DNA of 64,000 nt from Microcaldota archaeon (GCA_016212525.1 JACRGD010000010.1:463860-527859); one strand, 5' to 3'. Counted from the stretch's first letter, positions 24,668-33,928 are shown. A program made the numbers and translations. The notes: a model not told the origin generated them from the letters alone.

Positions 24668-26495
24668 CTTTTCGTTCACCAGTCGCAATTTTAAGACGTC
24701 CAAGGACGGATTTTTTGGGGGAGGAAGGATCCTCCTTGGGGTCTATAAATATGAGATCCTTTTGGGAAATATGAACTCTTTCTTTTGATAGATTAATAAA
24801 TCTGCCCTCATTGAGCGAAAGACCGAATGAAACCGCCCTAATTGCACTCCATAAGAAAAAGATACTAAGTGCAACAAAAAGAAAGGAAAGGAGATTGAAG
24901 ACCGATGGCAGCTTAAGAAAATCCATTAGAAACGAAAAGTTAGCAAAAATAACAAACAGAAAACCTGCAATGAAAAGATTTCTTAGAAATACGGTTCGGC
25001 TCTGAAGAGGAGTGCTTTGGGAAAAAATAGAGGAAAGAACATCGAACAGTTTTTTTAGCGAGAGCAAAATACGGACCAGTGGGTAGATGGAAACCAGGAT
25101 AATCAGATAAAATAGGAGTTCTGAAAGAAGATAGACCTGATCGAATAAAACAACTGGAAAACTTAGATGTATCTGTGATTGCCAGTAGAAAAGAACAGCA
25201 CCCAAAAACACGAAAACAGGAGTTACATTAAGGTTCAGTTCAGAGAGAAAAACTTTGGTGAAGCGACCCTGGGGCTCAAACGCAGCAAGAACATTGTTGA
25301 AATAGGCTGAGGAATTTTGAATTGTCAGAAGAACTCCAGGCGGAATAAGGCGCTCAAGAAGTCCAAAGACTCCTTTTCGATGATCCAGGGCAAATGACGA
25401 AATAGTAGAGGTTATCAGAACACCTACAGATGCCAGACCAACCAGATCAAGTGGAACTAAACCAACACTTTCTTTTGCAATAAGGAGTGAGAATTCACCT
25501 AGAGGAAGAAGGGCCAATCCAGCAAAAACAGATGAGCGACCATTTGAAGTAATAAGGAAAAATGAAAATGCAGTAGCCAGAAATACAGTTACCATAAAGG
25601 CCAGAATAAGTATGGAAGAAGGAATGATAATTCCAACTATTGAAGAAGGCTGGATCAGCATGCCAATAGAGATAAAGAAAAATGATGAGAAAATCAGATT
25701 GAACGAACGAAGAGAATGTTCAACTTCATTGGATTTGGGAAGTGCACCAGTAAGACTCCCGCCCAAAAATGCACCGATTGCCGGAGCAAGCCCCAGTCCT
25801 GCAGCAAGAGAGCTAAGGCCAACTCCCAGACTAAACGAGAAGAGGACTATGGTATCAGTAGAAACGTTGTTTAGAAGATGCTTGGATAGAAATCTCAAAG
25901 CGTGCTCTATAACGACATAGGCAAATGCAAGAGCACCAAAGGCAAAGAGAAATGAGGTAATAAAATCATGCGAAGTTATTCCTTTTGAAAAATCAGAAAA
26001 GAAAGTAAGGAAAAACACAGCAACCAAATCCTCGATAATAAGAATTGCTATGAGAGTTGGAACTTCGGTGCGCTCGAGTAGATTTTTCTGCTCAAGGATT
26101 TTTATGATAATAGAGGTACTACTTAAAGAGAACATTGCAGAGACAAAAAGAGAAGTAAGAAAATTGAACGAAAGAAGAATAGAGATCTCATACATCACCA
26201 AAAAGGTCAATAGAATCAGAAGAAAGCTTCCAAAAACAGCACGACTTCCAAGAGAGAGAAGCTTGGAGAGACTAAATTCGACACCAATAAGGAACAGAAG
26301 CAGCACTGCACCCAAATCCGCAAAGGTACTGATCGAACTATAATCAACAAGATTAAGAAAACTCGGACCCAGAGCCAGACCAGCAGCCAAAAGTAGCGCC
26401 ACAAAAGGCAGATTAAGTTTTGAGGATATAATCCCTGCAAAAGACGCAAAAAGTGCGACTAAAAGAAAATCCAAAATTAAATTTGCAGCTTCCAT
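24660..26495 (-). CDS. Kef-type cation:proton antiporter (CPA2)
   Basis: The 611-residue protein (ATG 26495, AGGAAAG upstream; an earlier start at 26534 is unlikely) has the CPA2 membrane domain of about 12 helices in its first 380 residues: LNLPFVALLLAAGLALGP, FLIGVEFS, and the long core LLERTEVPTLIAILIIEDLV with the acidic pair in IIEDL. The central half lacks a TrkA-N/RCK domain seen in KefB/C; instead the C-terminal about 200 residues hold further hydrophobic segments. It probably exchanges K+ or Na+ for protons. The downstream overlapping channel gene supports a potassium role. Confidence 0.88.
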   Translation of the reverse strand: MEAANLILDFLLVALFASFAGIISSKLNLPFVALLLAAGLALGPSFLNLVDYSSISTFADLGAVLLLFLIGVEFSLSKLLSLGSRAVFGSFLLILLTFLVMYEISILLSFNFLTSLFVSAMFSLSSTSIIIKILEQKNLLERTEVPTLIAILIIEDLVAVFFLTFFSDFSKGITSHDFITSFLFAFGALAFAYVVIEHALRFLSKHLLNNVSTDTIVLFSFSLGVGLSSLAAGLGLAPAIGAFLGGSLTGALPKSNEVEHSLRSFNLIFSSFFFISIGMLIQPSSIVGIIIPSSILILAFMVTVFLATAFSFFLITSNGRSSVFAGLALLPLGEFSLLIAKESVGLVPLDLVGLASVGVLITSTISSFALDHRKGVFGLLERLIPPGVLLTIQNSSAYFNNVLAAFEPQGRFTKVFLSELNLNVTPVFVFLGAVLFYWQSQIHLSFPVVLFDQVYLLSELLFYLIILVSIYPLVRILLSLKKLFDVLSSIFSQSTPLQSRTVFLRNLFIAGFLFVIFANFSFLMDFLKLPSVFNLLSFLFVALSIFFLWSAIRAVSFGLSLNEGRFINLSKERVHISQKDLIFIDPKEDPSSPKKSVLGRLKIATGERKDG

Positions 26496-26561
26496 TTTTA
26501 TCTTTCCTACAAGGATAGAATATAGAAGAAACAATTAAAGGTTTCGTAACTATTTTGAGAC

Positions 26562-27812
26562 ATGGAACATTTCGTAGAGTGCCTTGGCGCATCGGGGGAA
26601 GTTGGGCGAAGTGCATTTCTTCTTCAGAGCGATAAGAGAATAATGAATGATTATGGAATAAAAGTATTTGACGAAAGCGGTCTGCCTAAATATCCTGTTC
26701 ATAGCCAGATAAAACCAGAAGTAATGATTCTTTCTCATGGACACCTAGACCATTGCGGCTCATTACCGCTCTTATATCGAGATAGTAAAATACAATGGTA
26801 CGGAACGCCTCCGACAAAGGATATCGCAGACATACTTTGGCAAGACTCAATGAAGATAATGGGCGAGGACATACCCTATGAGCCAACGCATTATCGAAAG
26901 GCCCTCAGGCAATGGAAGCCAATGTTATATGGCCAGACCATGCAGATTGGAGAAACTCAAGTGAAAACTTATGATGCCGGACACATAGCCGGATCTGCAA
27001 TGGTCGAGTACGATTTTAAGGACAAGATATTTCTTTATACAGGCGATTTTAAGGGCGAAGACACATACATGCAAAAAGCCGCAAAACCAGTCAAAGACGT
27101 AGATGTGTTGATGATAGAGAGTACATATGCGAAAAAAGAACATCCAAAGCGAATGGAAACAGAGTACAATTTTATGGACGAAGTCGAAATGACGGTGGAA
27201 GAGGGCGGAACAGTATTGCTTCCGGCATTCGCACTTGGAAGAACCCAGGAACTTATATCAATAATCCGCGAGCACAATAGCGAGATTCCCGTCTATGTCG
27301 ATGGTATGGGCCGGGCAATTACAGACGTTTATCTCAAATATCCCCAATACATAAGAGACATAAACAAATTCAGAAAAGACGTTCGATCAGTTAGAATGAT
27401 TCGATCCAACGACGACCGGAGAAACGCAACCCGCGAACCCTCGATCATAATTACGAGCGCTGGAATGATGAACGGCGGCCCGGTTTTGACTTATCTGATG
27501 AATCTCAATCCCAAATCGAAAATAATGTTTACGGGCTATTGCGTCGAAGGGACGAACGGTTGGAAATTACAGAAACATGGATTCGTAACGATCGATGAGC
27601 AGGACATGAAAGTTGATCTGCCAGTTAGGTATTATGACTTTTCAGCTCATGCTGGACGAAGCGACATATTGAACTTTATTAAAAGTGCAAATCCTCAGAA
27701 AATAATACTGGTGCATGGAGACAAAACACAGGAGTTTGCAAAGGAACTTGTTGAGGATTTTGGATTCGATGCAGTTGCACCGATGATCGGGGATCGGGTT
27801 CCGATATTCTAA
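26562..27812 (+). CDS. Beta-CASP metallo-beta-lactamase nuclease (aCPSF2/RNase J-like)
   Basis: A 416-residue RNA exo/endonuclease of the archaeal CPSF family. Motif 2 is SHGHLDHCG (H59, H61, D63, H64), then GHIAGSAMVEY, YTGDFKGED, the beta-CASP motif A in IESTYAKKEHP, PAFALGRTQE, motif B ITSAGMMNGGP and motif C SAHAGRSD. It has no N-terminal KH domains, which separates it from aCPSF1, and its length fits aCPSF2. It should act in cytoplasmic RNA end processing or decay. Stands alone, divergent from the antiporter operon. Confidence 0.92.
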   Translation: MEHFVECLGASGEVGRSAFLLQSDKRIMNDYGIKVFDESGLPKYPVHSQIKPEVMILSHGHLDHCGSLPLLYRDSKIQWYGTPPTKDIADILWQDSMKIMGEDIPYEPTHYRKALRQWKPMLYGQTMQIGETQVKTYDAGHIAGSAMVEYDFKDKIFLYTGDFKGEDTYMQKAAKPVKDVDVLMIESTYAKKEHPKRMETEYNFMDEVEMTVEEGGTVLLPAFALGRTQELISIIREHNSEIPVYVDGMGRAITDVYLKYPQYIRDINKFRKDVRSVRMIRSNDDRRNATREPSIIITSAGMMNGGPVLTYLMNLNPKSKIMFTGYCVEGTNGWKLQKHGFVTIDEQDMKVDLPVRYYDFSAHAGRSDILNFIKSANPQKIILVHGDKTQEFAKELVEDFGFDAVAPMIGDRVPIF

Positions 27813-27828
27813 GTTTGGAAAATAGACA

Positions 27829-27877
27829 AAAAGGAAAATAGAAAAATAGAATCAAAAGAAAAAGAAAGAAAAACTAA
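27829..27877 (-). terminator. T-rich terminator tract after the 503-aa lipoprotein gene
   Basis: Reading along the minus strand after the stop codon at 27879 there are about 50 nt dominated by T with clusters such as TTTTTCTTTCTTTTTC and TATTTTTCTATTTT. Archaeal termination commonly uses such oligo-T runs. The convergent beta-CASP gene ends on the other side. Confidence 0.5.
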
Positions 27878-27878
27878 A

Positions 27879-29390
27879 TTAGTCACTCGATGCATCAACT
27901 GGAGTTGGCGGGATACGTATGACATCCGAACCCGAGTCAAGTAACAATGGAGGAGTGGTTACTACGTCCGAAGCATCCTCGCTTACTCCCGCATCTGGGG
28001 CACAAACAAGACGAACACCAAGAGTTACTGTACTTCGAACTCTTGTCGAACCAATAGAAACACCCGCAGTTATAGAATACTCTGGAATAGTGGAAGCCGG
28101 AGGAGCTAGATCATAGGGCATTTCAGAAGCCCTAAATCTTCGCACAAGAACTGCAAATTGATTGCATCCACCTGGAGAAACTTGATCCATGATCGCATAA
28201 TCGCTACTACCGTGAGGTTGAACATCTCTAGCAACAAGACCAAAAGATCCAAAATCCACAATAGTATCCAAAGATAATCCAAAGCCACTGCCAGAAGCAG
28301 TGCAACTTAGGTCACGGAAAACTGCAGTGCTGGGAATGCACCGTGCACATGCATTTTCCAAGGTAACTTCTGCATCGCCCACACCATAACGGAAGCCAGC
28401 TCGAGTTGCACCAATAGTAAGAAGCAAAGTATTCCCGTAGAAATACTCGTTGTGTACTGGAACCCGTTCGTGAGAAGGAACATCTCCAAAGATTGCAATC
28501 CTCCTACAGGACCCATCAGGAGTTTGCTCATAAATATCCATAAGGGGATTAAGAGTCCCTATACTCAGATCACGCAACACTAAGGTATAATAATGATCAA
28601 TTCCATCATTGCCGCGCAAAGTAAATGGAAGCGAACCACCAGGATTATCGGCTGTTGACATTTCAAGAACTGCCCTTAGAGGTGCATAAGTACAGGAAAG
28701 GGATGGTCCGGTGGTTGAATTGCAGAAAGAGCGAACCGGAGGCATAATTGAAGAATCAGATGAACCAGAATCCAAAGGACCCATATCCGAACCGGAAGAA
28801 TCAACAACTGAAACATCCAGCACCCCAGCATCCATCTCAACTGGACGATTGACATCGACTACGACAGCATCGGTTCCTGCATCAGCCATTGTAGATTGAA
28901 CACAAAGACGAGTAACTTTCACTAATGCTGCAGAGTTTGATTCAGTATCCACACCTCGAACTTCAACTGCAACATCATCCCCATTTGGCAGATGTGAAAC
29001 ACCGCCACCGGGGCCTTCATGAACACGAATAACATCTTCAAAGCTACCGGCAGTAATCCTAAAGCGAACAGACGGAGCTGTTCCTCCACCAACACTCGCC
29101 GAGTCCGCACCAAGAAGATCGACTTCGATATTCGAAAATACTACTGAGCTACCTCGAACCAGATTTCTCGAAGTCTCACTAGCATTACATTGCAATTCTG
29201 GCGGACGAGGATTTGAAACATCAGAACTACAGCCCGCAAGACCCATGCCTGCAAGACCACTAACAGCAAGAAGCGAAAATGCAGAAAATCTCGATGCGCG
29301 TTCAGGAGCACGATGAGAAGCATCAGACGGATGGGCATCAGAATGAACTGGACTTACATTACCTGGATTACAAACTAATCTTTTTGTCAT
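27879..29390 (-). CDS. Secreted lipoprotein with Asp/Ser-rich linkers
   Basis: The 503-residue protein has an unusually long polar N-region (about 34 residues), a hydrophobic segment and a lipobox LAGC (C54). Three parts follow: a beta-rich domain (about 60-165) with a CNASET start, an Asp/Ser/Val-rich linker (about 168-218; DAGTDAVVVDVN, DSGSSDSS) and a second beta-rich domain (about 220-470) with paired cysteines (SFCN, LSCTYA, SCRR, CARC), then another Asp/Ser/Pro tail. The linkers resemble those of bacterial, especially myxobacterial, lipoproteins. No catalytic motif; probably a surface adhesin or binding protein. Not recognised further. Confidence 0.65.
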   Translation of the reverse strand: MTKRLVCNPGNVSPVHSDAHPSDASHRAPERASRFSAFSLLAVSGLAGMGLAGCSSDVSNPRPPELQCNASETSRNLVRGSSVVFSNIEVDLLGADSASVGGGTAPSVRFRITAGSFEDVIRVHEGPGGGVSHLPNGDDVAVEVRGVDTESNSAALVKVTRLCVQSTMADAGTDAVVVDVNRPVEMDAGVLDVSVVDSSGSDMGPLDSGSSDSSIMPPVRSFCNSTTGPSLSCTYAPLRAVLEMSTADNPGGSLPFTLRGNDGIDHYYTLVLRDLSIGTLNPLMDIYEQTPDGSCRRIAIFGDVPSHERVPVHNEYFYGNTLLLTIGATRAGFRYGVGDAEVTLENACARCIPSTAVFRDLSCTASGSGFGLSLDTIVDFGSFGLVARDVQPHGSSDYAIMDQVSPGGCNQFAVLVRRFRASEMPYDLAPPASTIPEYSITAGVSIGSTRVRSTVTLGVRLVCAPDAGVSEDASDVVTTPPLLLDSGSDVIRIPPTPVDASSD

Positions 29391-29447
29391 TCAGGTAGAT
29401 GTGTTACGAAATGATTAAAAATGATGGTATTTTTTCAGGTTCGTACC

Positions 29448-30800
29448 TTAACCTCGCATTTTACGAAAATCCTTAGTAACATTCTCGATCACAAGCATCT
29501 CGGGCGGATAGGCAAGATGGGCCTTTGAAGTGCGGGAGTAGTTCTGGAAGAAATCCCATAAATACTCCATAACCTTGCGCTTTAACCGCTTCTTTTTGAC
29601 AAAGAGACGACCCTTTTTGATTGAGAACTTTCCGTCCTTATGAGAAACGCGGAATTTGACAATATGTTCTTTCATGCTAGTTGGTGGCCCCGGTATTTCT
29701 ACAGAGGGCGAGAGAAGATCTTTCTTGAGAATAATTGCAATTCGCACTAAATGTTTGCCATCATCGGCAAAAACAGACAAAATACCAAAGTCAGAAAGAC
29801 TTTCTTCCAATTGAGAGATCAACTTACGCAATTGCCCCCAGAGCACATCGTCAACTACATTTGGCCGGACTAAAGAAACCAGATAGACAAGAGGATTTTT
29901 AGAGGAGGATTTTGAAGAGACCTTCTTGGAAGAGTAAAATTCAGAGATCTGCTCTTCGAACGTAGGTGGGTGTGAGAGAAAAAAGCGCTCATGTGGGTTT
30001 TTCAAAAATGAAGATGCAAGAGTTCTAAAGCGATCGAAATTGGATTTGGAAACGGCCGCAGCGACATTGCGGTTCTCATCAGTCGGATCGATCACTACAA
30101 AAAACCCGAACCGGTGGACACATAGACCTTTATCGGACGAAGTACGATAGTAATTCATAAGATCGATAAGAACACCATCTTTCCATTTTGAAGCGGCACG
30201 AAGGAGTTTGGCAAACGTCCCATATTTAATGATCAAAAGTTCGCACAGATAACCCGAAAAGCCCTGAAATTTTATTTCGGCACCATATAGAGAATTCGAC
30301 TTGAGAAATGCTTTGAGTAAAACGATTTCCTGACGCATTTTATCATTGATTTTCGAAAGCACGAATTTGGTGTGGAAAACAGACCGATCGACAGCGCTCT
30401 TGCGACCAGAGACGTCTTTTATATCATAGGCAGGAACCAGATCAACCTTATGGCCCTGAACTTTCAATCGCACATATGGGTGCTCTGCATAACTAAGCTG
30501 ATGAGTCGAATCCGGAAATGCAGACTTTGCTATCGAAACCATAAGCGACTCAAACTGGGATTTTGGAAATTCCGGATTAAAGAGAACAAAAACATCGACT
30601 TCTCGATTGTTCTTTAGAAAAGTTCGCTTCGCAACTGAACCAGTAAGAACAATCCGCGCTCCCATGGGCTTAACCCGTTCAATGCAGCCAAGTAAATAAT
30701 TAGCAAATACTGATTCGGTAGCCAATTCTTGTGCATCGGGAAGAAAATACGGCAGTACCGCTCTAAGTACAAATGGAACTGAGATTCGTTTTTTGGCCAT
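29448..30800 (-). CDS. cca: CCA tRNA nucleotidyltransferase, archaeal class I
   Basis: Adds and repairs the CCA end of tRNAs without a template. The 450-residue protein (ATG 30800, directly after the stop of the upstream gene) shows the class I polymerase-beta core: LTGSVAKRTFL and NNREVDVFVLF with E67 and D69, and the third acid in GHKVDLVPAYDI. The middle and tail domains of archaeal CCA enzymes follow, with FSGYLCELLIIKYG and the C-terminal tail. Length is normal. An earlier in-frame start at 30839 would overlap the preceding gene and is not favoured. Confidence 0.93.
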   Translation of the reverse strand: MAKKRISVPFVLRAVLPYFLPDAQELATESVFANYLLGCIERVKPMGARIVLTGSVAKRTFLKNNREVDVFVLFNPEFPKSQFESLMVSIAKSAFPDSTHQLSYAEHPYVRLKVQGHKVDLVPAYDIKDVSGRKSAVDRSVFHTKFVLSKINDKMRQEIVLLKAFLKSNSLYGAEIKFQGFSGYLCELLIIKYGTFAKLLRAASKWKDGVLIDLMNYYRTSSDKGLCVHRFGFFVVIDPTDENRNVAAAVSKSNFDRFRTLASSFLKNPHERFFLSHPPTFEEQISEFYSSKKVSSKSSSKNPLVYLVSLVRPNVVDDVLWGQLRKLISQLEESLSDFGILSVFADDGKHLVRIAIILKKDLLSPSVEIPGPPTSMKEHIVKFRVSHKDGKFSIKKGRLFVKKKRLKRKVMEYLWDFFQNYSRTSKAHLAYPPEMLVIENVTKDFRKMRG

Positions 30801-30802
30801 GA

Positions 30803-33049
30803 TCAGACCACGTCTAAGAGCTTTATTTTGGCCTTCCATTGCTCAAGTGATTCCTTGTATTTATCTTTGTTCAAAAAGAGCAATGAATCGAAATTTGCGC
30901 TCTTTAGATAAGCAATAGCAACCACATCGCCAACAATAACGAAACTGCTCGTATCCTTTTGAACCATTGACCGAACCGCACTGATTGCATAGTTTCGAAG
31001 TTTGAGTCCCAAGGCAGTAGTAAGCGTTCCTCCTTTTTCAGAGAACATCGTAAGCACTGGTTTTTCATTCTTTACTACAAGGGCTCCAAAGAGAAGATTT
31101 TTAGCAATAAGATCGGATGCAACAGAATCGAAAGACATTTTCTTGCGTCGCAAAAGACCCTGCTCAAGGACAAACTGAGAATCATATTTCTTTATGAAAC
31201 GAGAAACTGCAAGATCACGATATACTGCTGGAATAGAACTTAGTGAGACTACAGGAATTTCACGCTGATCCTGCAATTGCGAAAGCAAATATTTTTCCCA
31301 ATTTTCAGAATTGTCTGCGGCCGTCTTCTTCCTTGCATTAAGAGAAGCGATGGCAGTATCAATTCGAGTTACGTATTCATCCGCAAGGGCACGATTCTTG
31401 GGTGAGAAATTTTTAGCCATCTCATCGATCTTGGCACTAGAAATCATAGTTATAAGATCGTATTCGGAGCGCACATCAAGACCCTCGTTTGACACCTCAT
31501 CTACAGTTGCAGAGAGGACTGTAAGTTTATCTTTGATTGAAGCAAGAATAACAAGATATAGATCCTTTTCCTGTTTGATGGCCATACCAAATGCCCTCTC
31601 AAGCAGAAACAGTTTGGTCAGATTTTCAAGTGCGAAATAGACCTGTAGGAAACCAATAAAACCAAAGAACACCGGAAGAATTGAGATTGGATTTTTGAAA
31701 GCAAAATCGAAAAATCCTGCAAAGTTAGATGCAGATGGCGAAAGCGGAACTAGCCCAGAAACTGAAAGATAAGAAGAGATTGCAAGCAATATGAGGGCAA
31801 TTACAAGATCACCCTTCCAATGCGGATTGGTCTTACCAAAGGTTCGCTTAACTGCAGATGCAAATTTCATTGAGGTAGATTTGTCAGAAACGAAATTCAT
31901 AACAAACATCAATACATTGAAGAGGATCAAAATAGTCCAGAGCGTCAGGGCAAGACCAAAGGCCAGAGAAATAAGATAGTTACCAGAAAGGGCATAGAAA
32001 ATCGAGACAAATAAATTAGTAAATGACAGGAACGAAAGGTCGGTAGAAGTAACAAGGAAATCAGGAGATTTTAATCTCGAGACGTATTGGTCAGGCGAAA
32101 CAGAAGATTTGAAGCGGTAGTAAAGAACCATGTTTCCTGAACTGGAAGTCGAATTCAAAAGGATTTTTTGACCAGAACTACCCGACGAAACCGAGAACTG
32201 AGAATTTGGATATGACCCAAAGTCACTCGCATCAGAAAGAGGAACCAGATCATCAACCGAAAGGCCATTTACCAAAGAGAGATCGGATGAACCACCAGAA
32301 GGAGTTAGAAAAAGATAAACACTATAATCATATGAATCGGATTGGGATGAGAAAGAATTGAGGGCGAAAATTGAGGAATGTAATCGGGGCGCACCATAAT
32401 CAGGTTTAGAGCAAAGAGAAAACTGAGGATTCGCCAAAAGAGGATTCGAATTAAGGGCTGCGAGTTTTGAATTGATCTGCCCGATTTTGGATACGAACTG
32501 TGAAGGATCCTCAAAAAGAACGCGCTTTGCATCATTTATAAGAGAAGAAAGTTCATTATTTGTTCGAACGTATGAGACAATGGAATTACCGACTACATCA
32601 GGGTAGGAATTTACCAATGACTTACATTTGAGCGATCCACCGTCGCACAGCGAATTGCAGGTTCGAACATCATTACAAGTTATACCATAAATACCAAGGA
32701 TGGTTTTACATGAGTTTACAGCCTGGTCTTTGGAGGAGGAAAATGAGTCCAGGGCAGAATCAAGAGATAAGAGTTGCGGATCTGAAAAAGAAGGTGAGCT
32801 ATCAAATACCAAATCCGAAGATTTGGAAACATAGACAAGCCGTTTGGTTACAAAAGAACCGCCAGATGGCTTAAATTCATAAGCAAAATAGTCAGGAAGT
32901 GCATCACCATCAAGATCAACTGGAGAGGATGAAAGTAGCACCTCGGGAGATTTGGAAGCAAGAGATTTTTGAGAAACACAGCCAAATGAACCAAGGCTCA
33001 AAACCAGTAAAGAAGCTATGAAAAGAACTAATAGAGATCGCCGCACCAT
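30803..33049 (-). CDS. Unrecognised lipoprotein with central membrane domain and cytoplasmic helical tail
   Basis: The 748-residue protein starts with a signal and lipobox-like GSFGC (C24). An outside Ser/Asp-rich region of about 300 residues begins with DLDGDALPDYFAY, which resembles a calcium-binding FG-GAP/dockerin-type loop, and holds a Cys cluster (NSCKTI, ITCND, TCNSLCDGGSLKC). Four or so membrane helices follow (about 345-385, 405-430, 450-480), then a cytoplasmic helical tail of about 250 residues. A TATA element lies about 25 nt upstream. The downstream cca start is 2 nt away, so they are co-transcribed. Not recognised. Confidence 0.6.
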   Translation of the reverse strand: MVRRSLLVLFIASLLVLSLGSFGCVSQKSLASKSPEVLLSSSPVDLDGDALPDYFAYEFKPSGGSFVTKRLVYVSKSSDLVFDSSPSFSDPQLLSLDSALDSFSSSKDQAVNSCKTILGIYGITCNDVRTCNSLCDGGSLKCKSLVNSYPDVVGNSIVSYVRTNNELSSLINDAKRVLFEDPSQFVSKIGQINSKLAALNSNPLLANPQFSLCSKPDYGAPRLHSSIFALNSFSSQSDSYDYSVYLFLTPSGGSSDLSLVNGLSVDDLVPLSDASDFGSYPNSQFSVSSGSSGQKILLNSTSSSGNMVLYYRFKSSVSPDQYVSRLKSPDFLVTSTDLSFLSFTNLFVSIFYALSGNYLISLAFGLALTLWTILILFNVLMFVMNFVSDKSTSMKFASAVKRTFGKTNPHWKGDLVIALILLAISSYLSVSGLVPLSPSASNFAGFFDFAFKNPISILPVFFGFIGFLQVYFALENLTKLFLLERAFGMAIKQEKDLYLVILASIKDKLTVLSATVDEVSNEGLDVRSEYDLITMISSAKIDEMAKNFSPKNRALADEYVTRIDTAIASLNARKKTAADNSENWEKYLLSQLQDQREIPVVSLSSIPAVYRDLAVSRFIKKYDSQFVLEQGLLRRKKMSFDSVASDLIAKNLLFGALVVKNEKPVLTMFSEKGGTLTTALGLKLRNYAISAVRSMVQKDTSSFVIVGDVVAIAYLKSANFDSLLFLNKDKYKESLEQWKAKIKLLDVV

Positions 33050-33126
33050 GTAAGAGATTCAGGACTGAAATTTAAAAAGGTTTCAAGTAGAGAGAAATTA
33101 GCCAAAAACACAATAAGAGAAACAGA

Positions 33127-33501
33127 TCAGACCTTCCTTAATCCTTTTACGCCATCATATTTGGAGTTGGATCTGGAAAATAGAAACGCATCATTACTAA
33201 TGCAAATAGCTGCAGTAATGAGATCTTCCATTTTCTTTGTCAATTCGCCATGGTCATCAAGCTCTTTTGCAAGAGTGGCAGCCATTTGGGCAGATGAACG
33301 ATCAAAAGGAAGAATAGTAATCCTATTTGAAAATGCAGTCATAACTTCAGGTTTGCGGATGGTCTGAAGAAGATTGAAGAGAGTCGGGCTGGTAACACAG
33401 ATTTCTTCTCGAGCGACATAGTATTTGAGTTTTTCGAGAATAGTTGGCTCGCCACGCAGGAAATCGAGCGCTGCTTCATAATCAAGACAGATTTTCTCCA
33501 C
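33127..33501 (-). CDS. vapC: VapC-type PIN-domain toxin, module 1
   Basis: PIN toxins cut specific RNAs when their antitoxin is lost. From the GTG at 33501 the protein is 124 residues; GGAGGT 8 nt upstream decides this start over a GTG at 33516 inside vapB. The PIN acids are seen in ICLDYEAALDFL (first Asp), then a helix with PTLFNLLQ, and KKMEDLITAAICISN for the third and fourth; the final strand is FLFSRSNSKYDG, where the usual Asp is shifted. Paired with the RHH antitoxin directly upstream. Confidence 0.82.
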   Translation of the reverse strand: MEKICLDYEAALDFLRGEPTILEKLKYYVAREEICVTSPTLFNLLQTIRKPEVMTAFSNRITILPFDRSSAQMAATLAKELDDHGELTKKMEDLITAAICISNDAFLFSRSNSKYDGVKGLRKV

Positions 33502-33503
33502 AA

Positions 33504-33728
33504 CTAAGACCTCCACTGATTATAGGTGCCACGCTTGACTTTTTCAACGACCCGATGATTGATATCTTCTTCATTTAGACTGCCGGCTAGCTCAATAATA
33601 GAACTCTTTTCCTCGCCTTTTTCAGAAAGAAGATGTCGTAAAATTTCACTAAAACTCATGCCCTTAGATCGTTTTCTTTTGTAAAGCTCCGCGTAAACAT
33701 CGTCCATTATTGTAATTACTTTGACCAT
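33504..33728 (-). CDS. vapB: VapB-type ribbon-helix-helix antitoxin, module 1
   Basis: The 74-residue protein has the RHH layout VKVITIMDDVYAELYKRKRS then SFSEILRHLLSEKG, and a C-terminal toxin-binding tail ending GTYNQWRS. The stop TAG is 3 nt before the vapC GTG. The TATA region upstream overlaps a 21-bp near-palindrome at 33753-33773, the likely site of self-repression. Confidence 0.85.
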   Translation of the reverse strand: MVKVITIMDDVYAELYKRKRSKGMSFSEILRHLLSEKGEEKSSIIELAGSLNEEDINHRVVEKVKRGTYNQWRS

Positions 33729-33752
33729 CTAATCGCCGCTTCTGACTAGAAC

Positions 33753-33773
33753 AATGTATTTAATAAATGCATT
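33753..33773. promoter_or_regulatory. Palindromic operator overlapping the module 1 vapB promoter
   Basis: The 21-bp stretch reads AATG-TATTTA-AT-AAATG-CATT in outline: it matches its own reverse complement at all but two symmetric positions and contains the TATA-like TTATTAAATA, about 32 nt before the vapB ATG. An RHH antitoxin bound here would block TBP. Confidence 0.5.
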
Positions 33774-33798
33774 TACCTAAAATCGACGATTTCTGGAA

Positions 33799-33835
33799 AG
33801 TTGTCTGCATTAGATAACAGATGTGACAGACAACT
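33799..33835. promoter_or_regulatory. Perfect 9-bp inverted repeat between vapB and ftsZ
   Basis: AGTTGTCTG (33799-33807) and CAGACAACT (33827-33835) are exact reverse complements, 19 nt apart. The element is about 57 bp before the ftsZ TATA box and about 70 bp before vapB, so it could be an operator for either gene or a structured RNA. Confidence 0.4.
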
Positions 33836-33891
33836 GATCGAGAGTAAAAGTCAGCTATTTAAACCTTGGGACGACCGAATGAACATCTCTT

Positions 33892-33901
33892 GTTTATAAG
33901 A
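33892..33901 (+). promoter_or_regulatory. TATA box of ftsZ
   Basis: GTTTATAAG is centred about 33 nt before the ATG at 33929, leaving a leader of roughly 7 nt that contains GGTG. A second TATA-like TTTAAA lies further up near 33860. Confidence 0.5.
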
Positions 33902-33928
33902 GAAAAAGGCGACAAAAAAGGTGTAAAT

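Noticed and set aside
26050..26343. Plus-strand frame opposite the antiporter
   Set aside because: Arg/Lys-rich translation is the expected antisense of a Leu/Ser/Phe-rich membrane gene.
28711..28899. Glu/Ser/Thr-rich frame opposite the lipoprotein
   Set aside because: Antisense of the Asp/Ser linker; the low-complexity sequence explains it.
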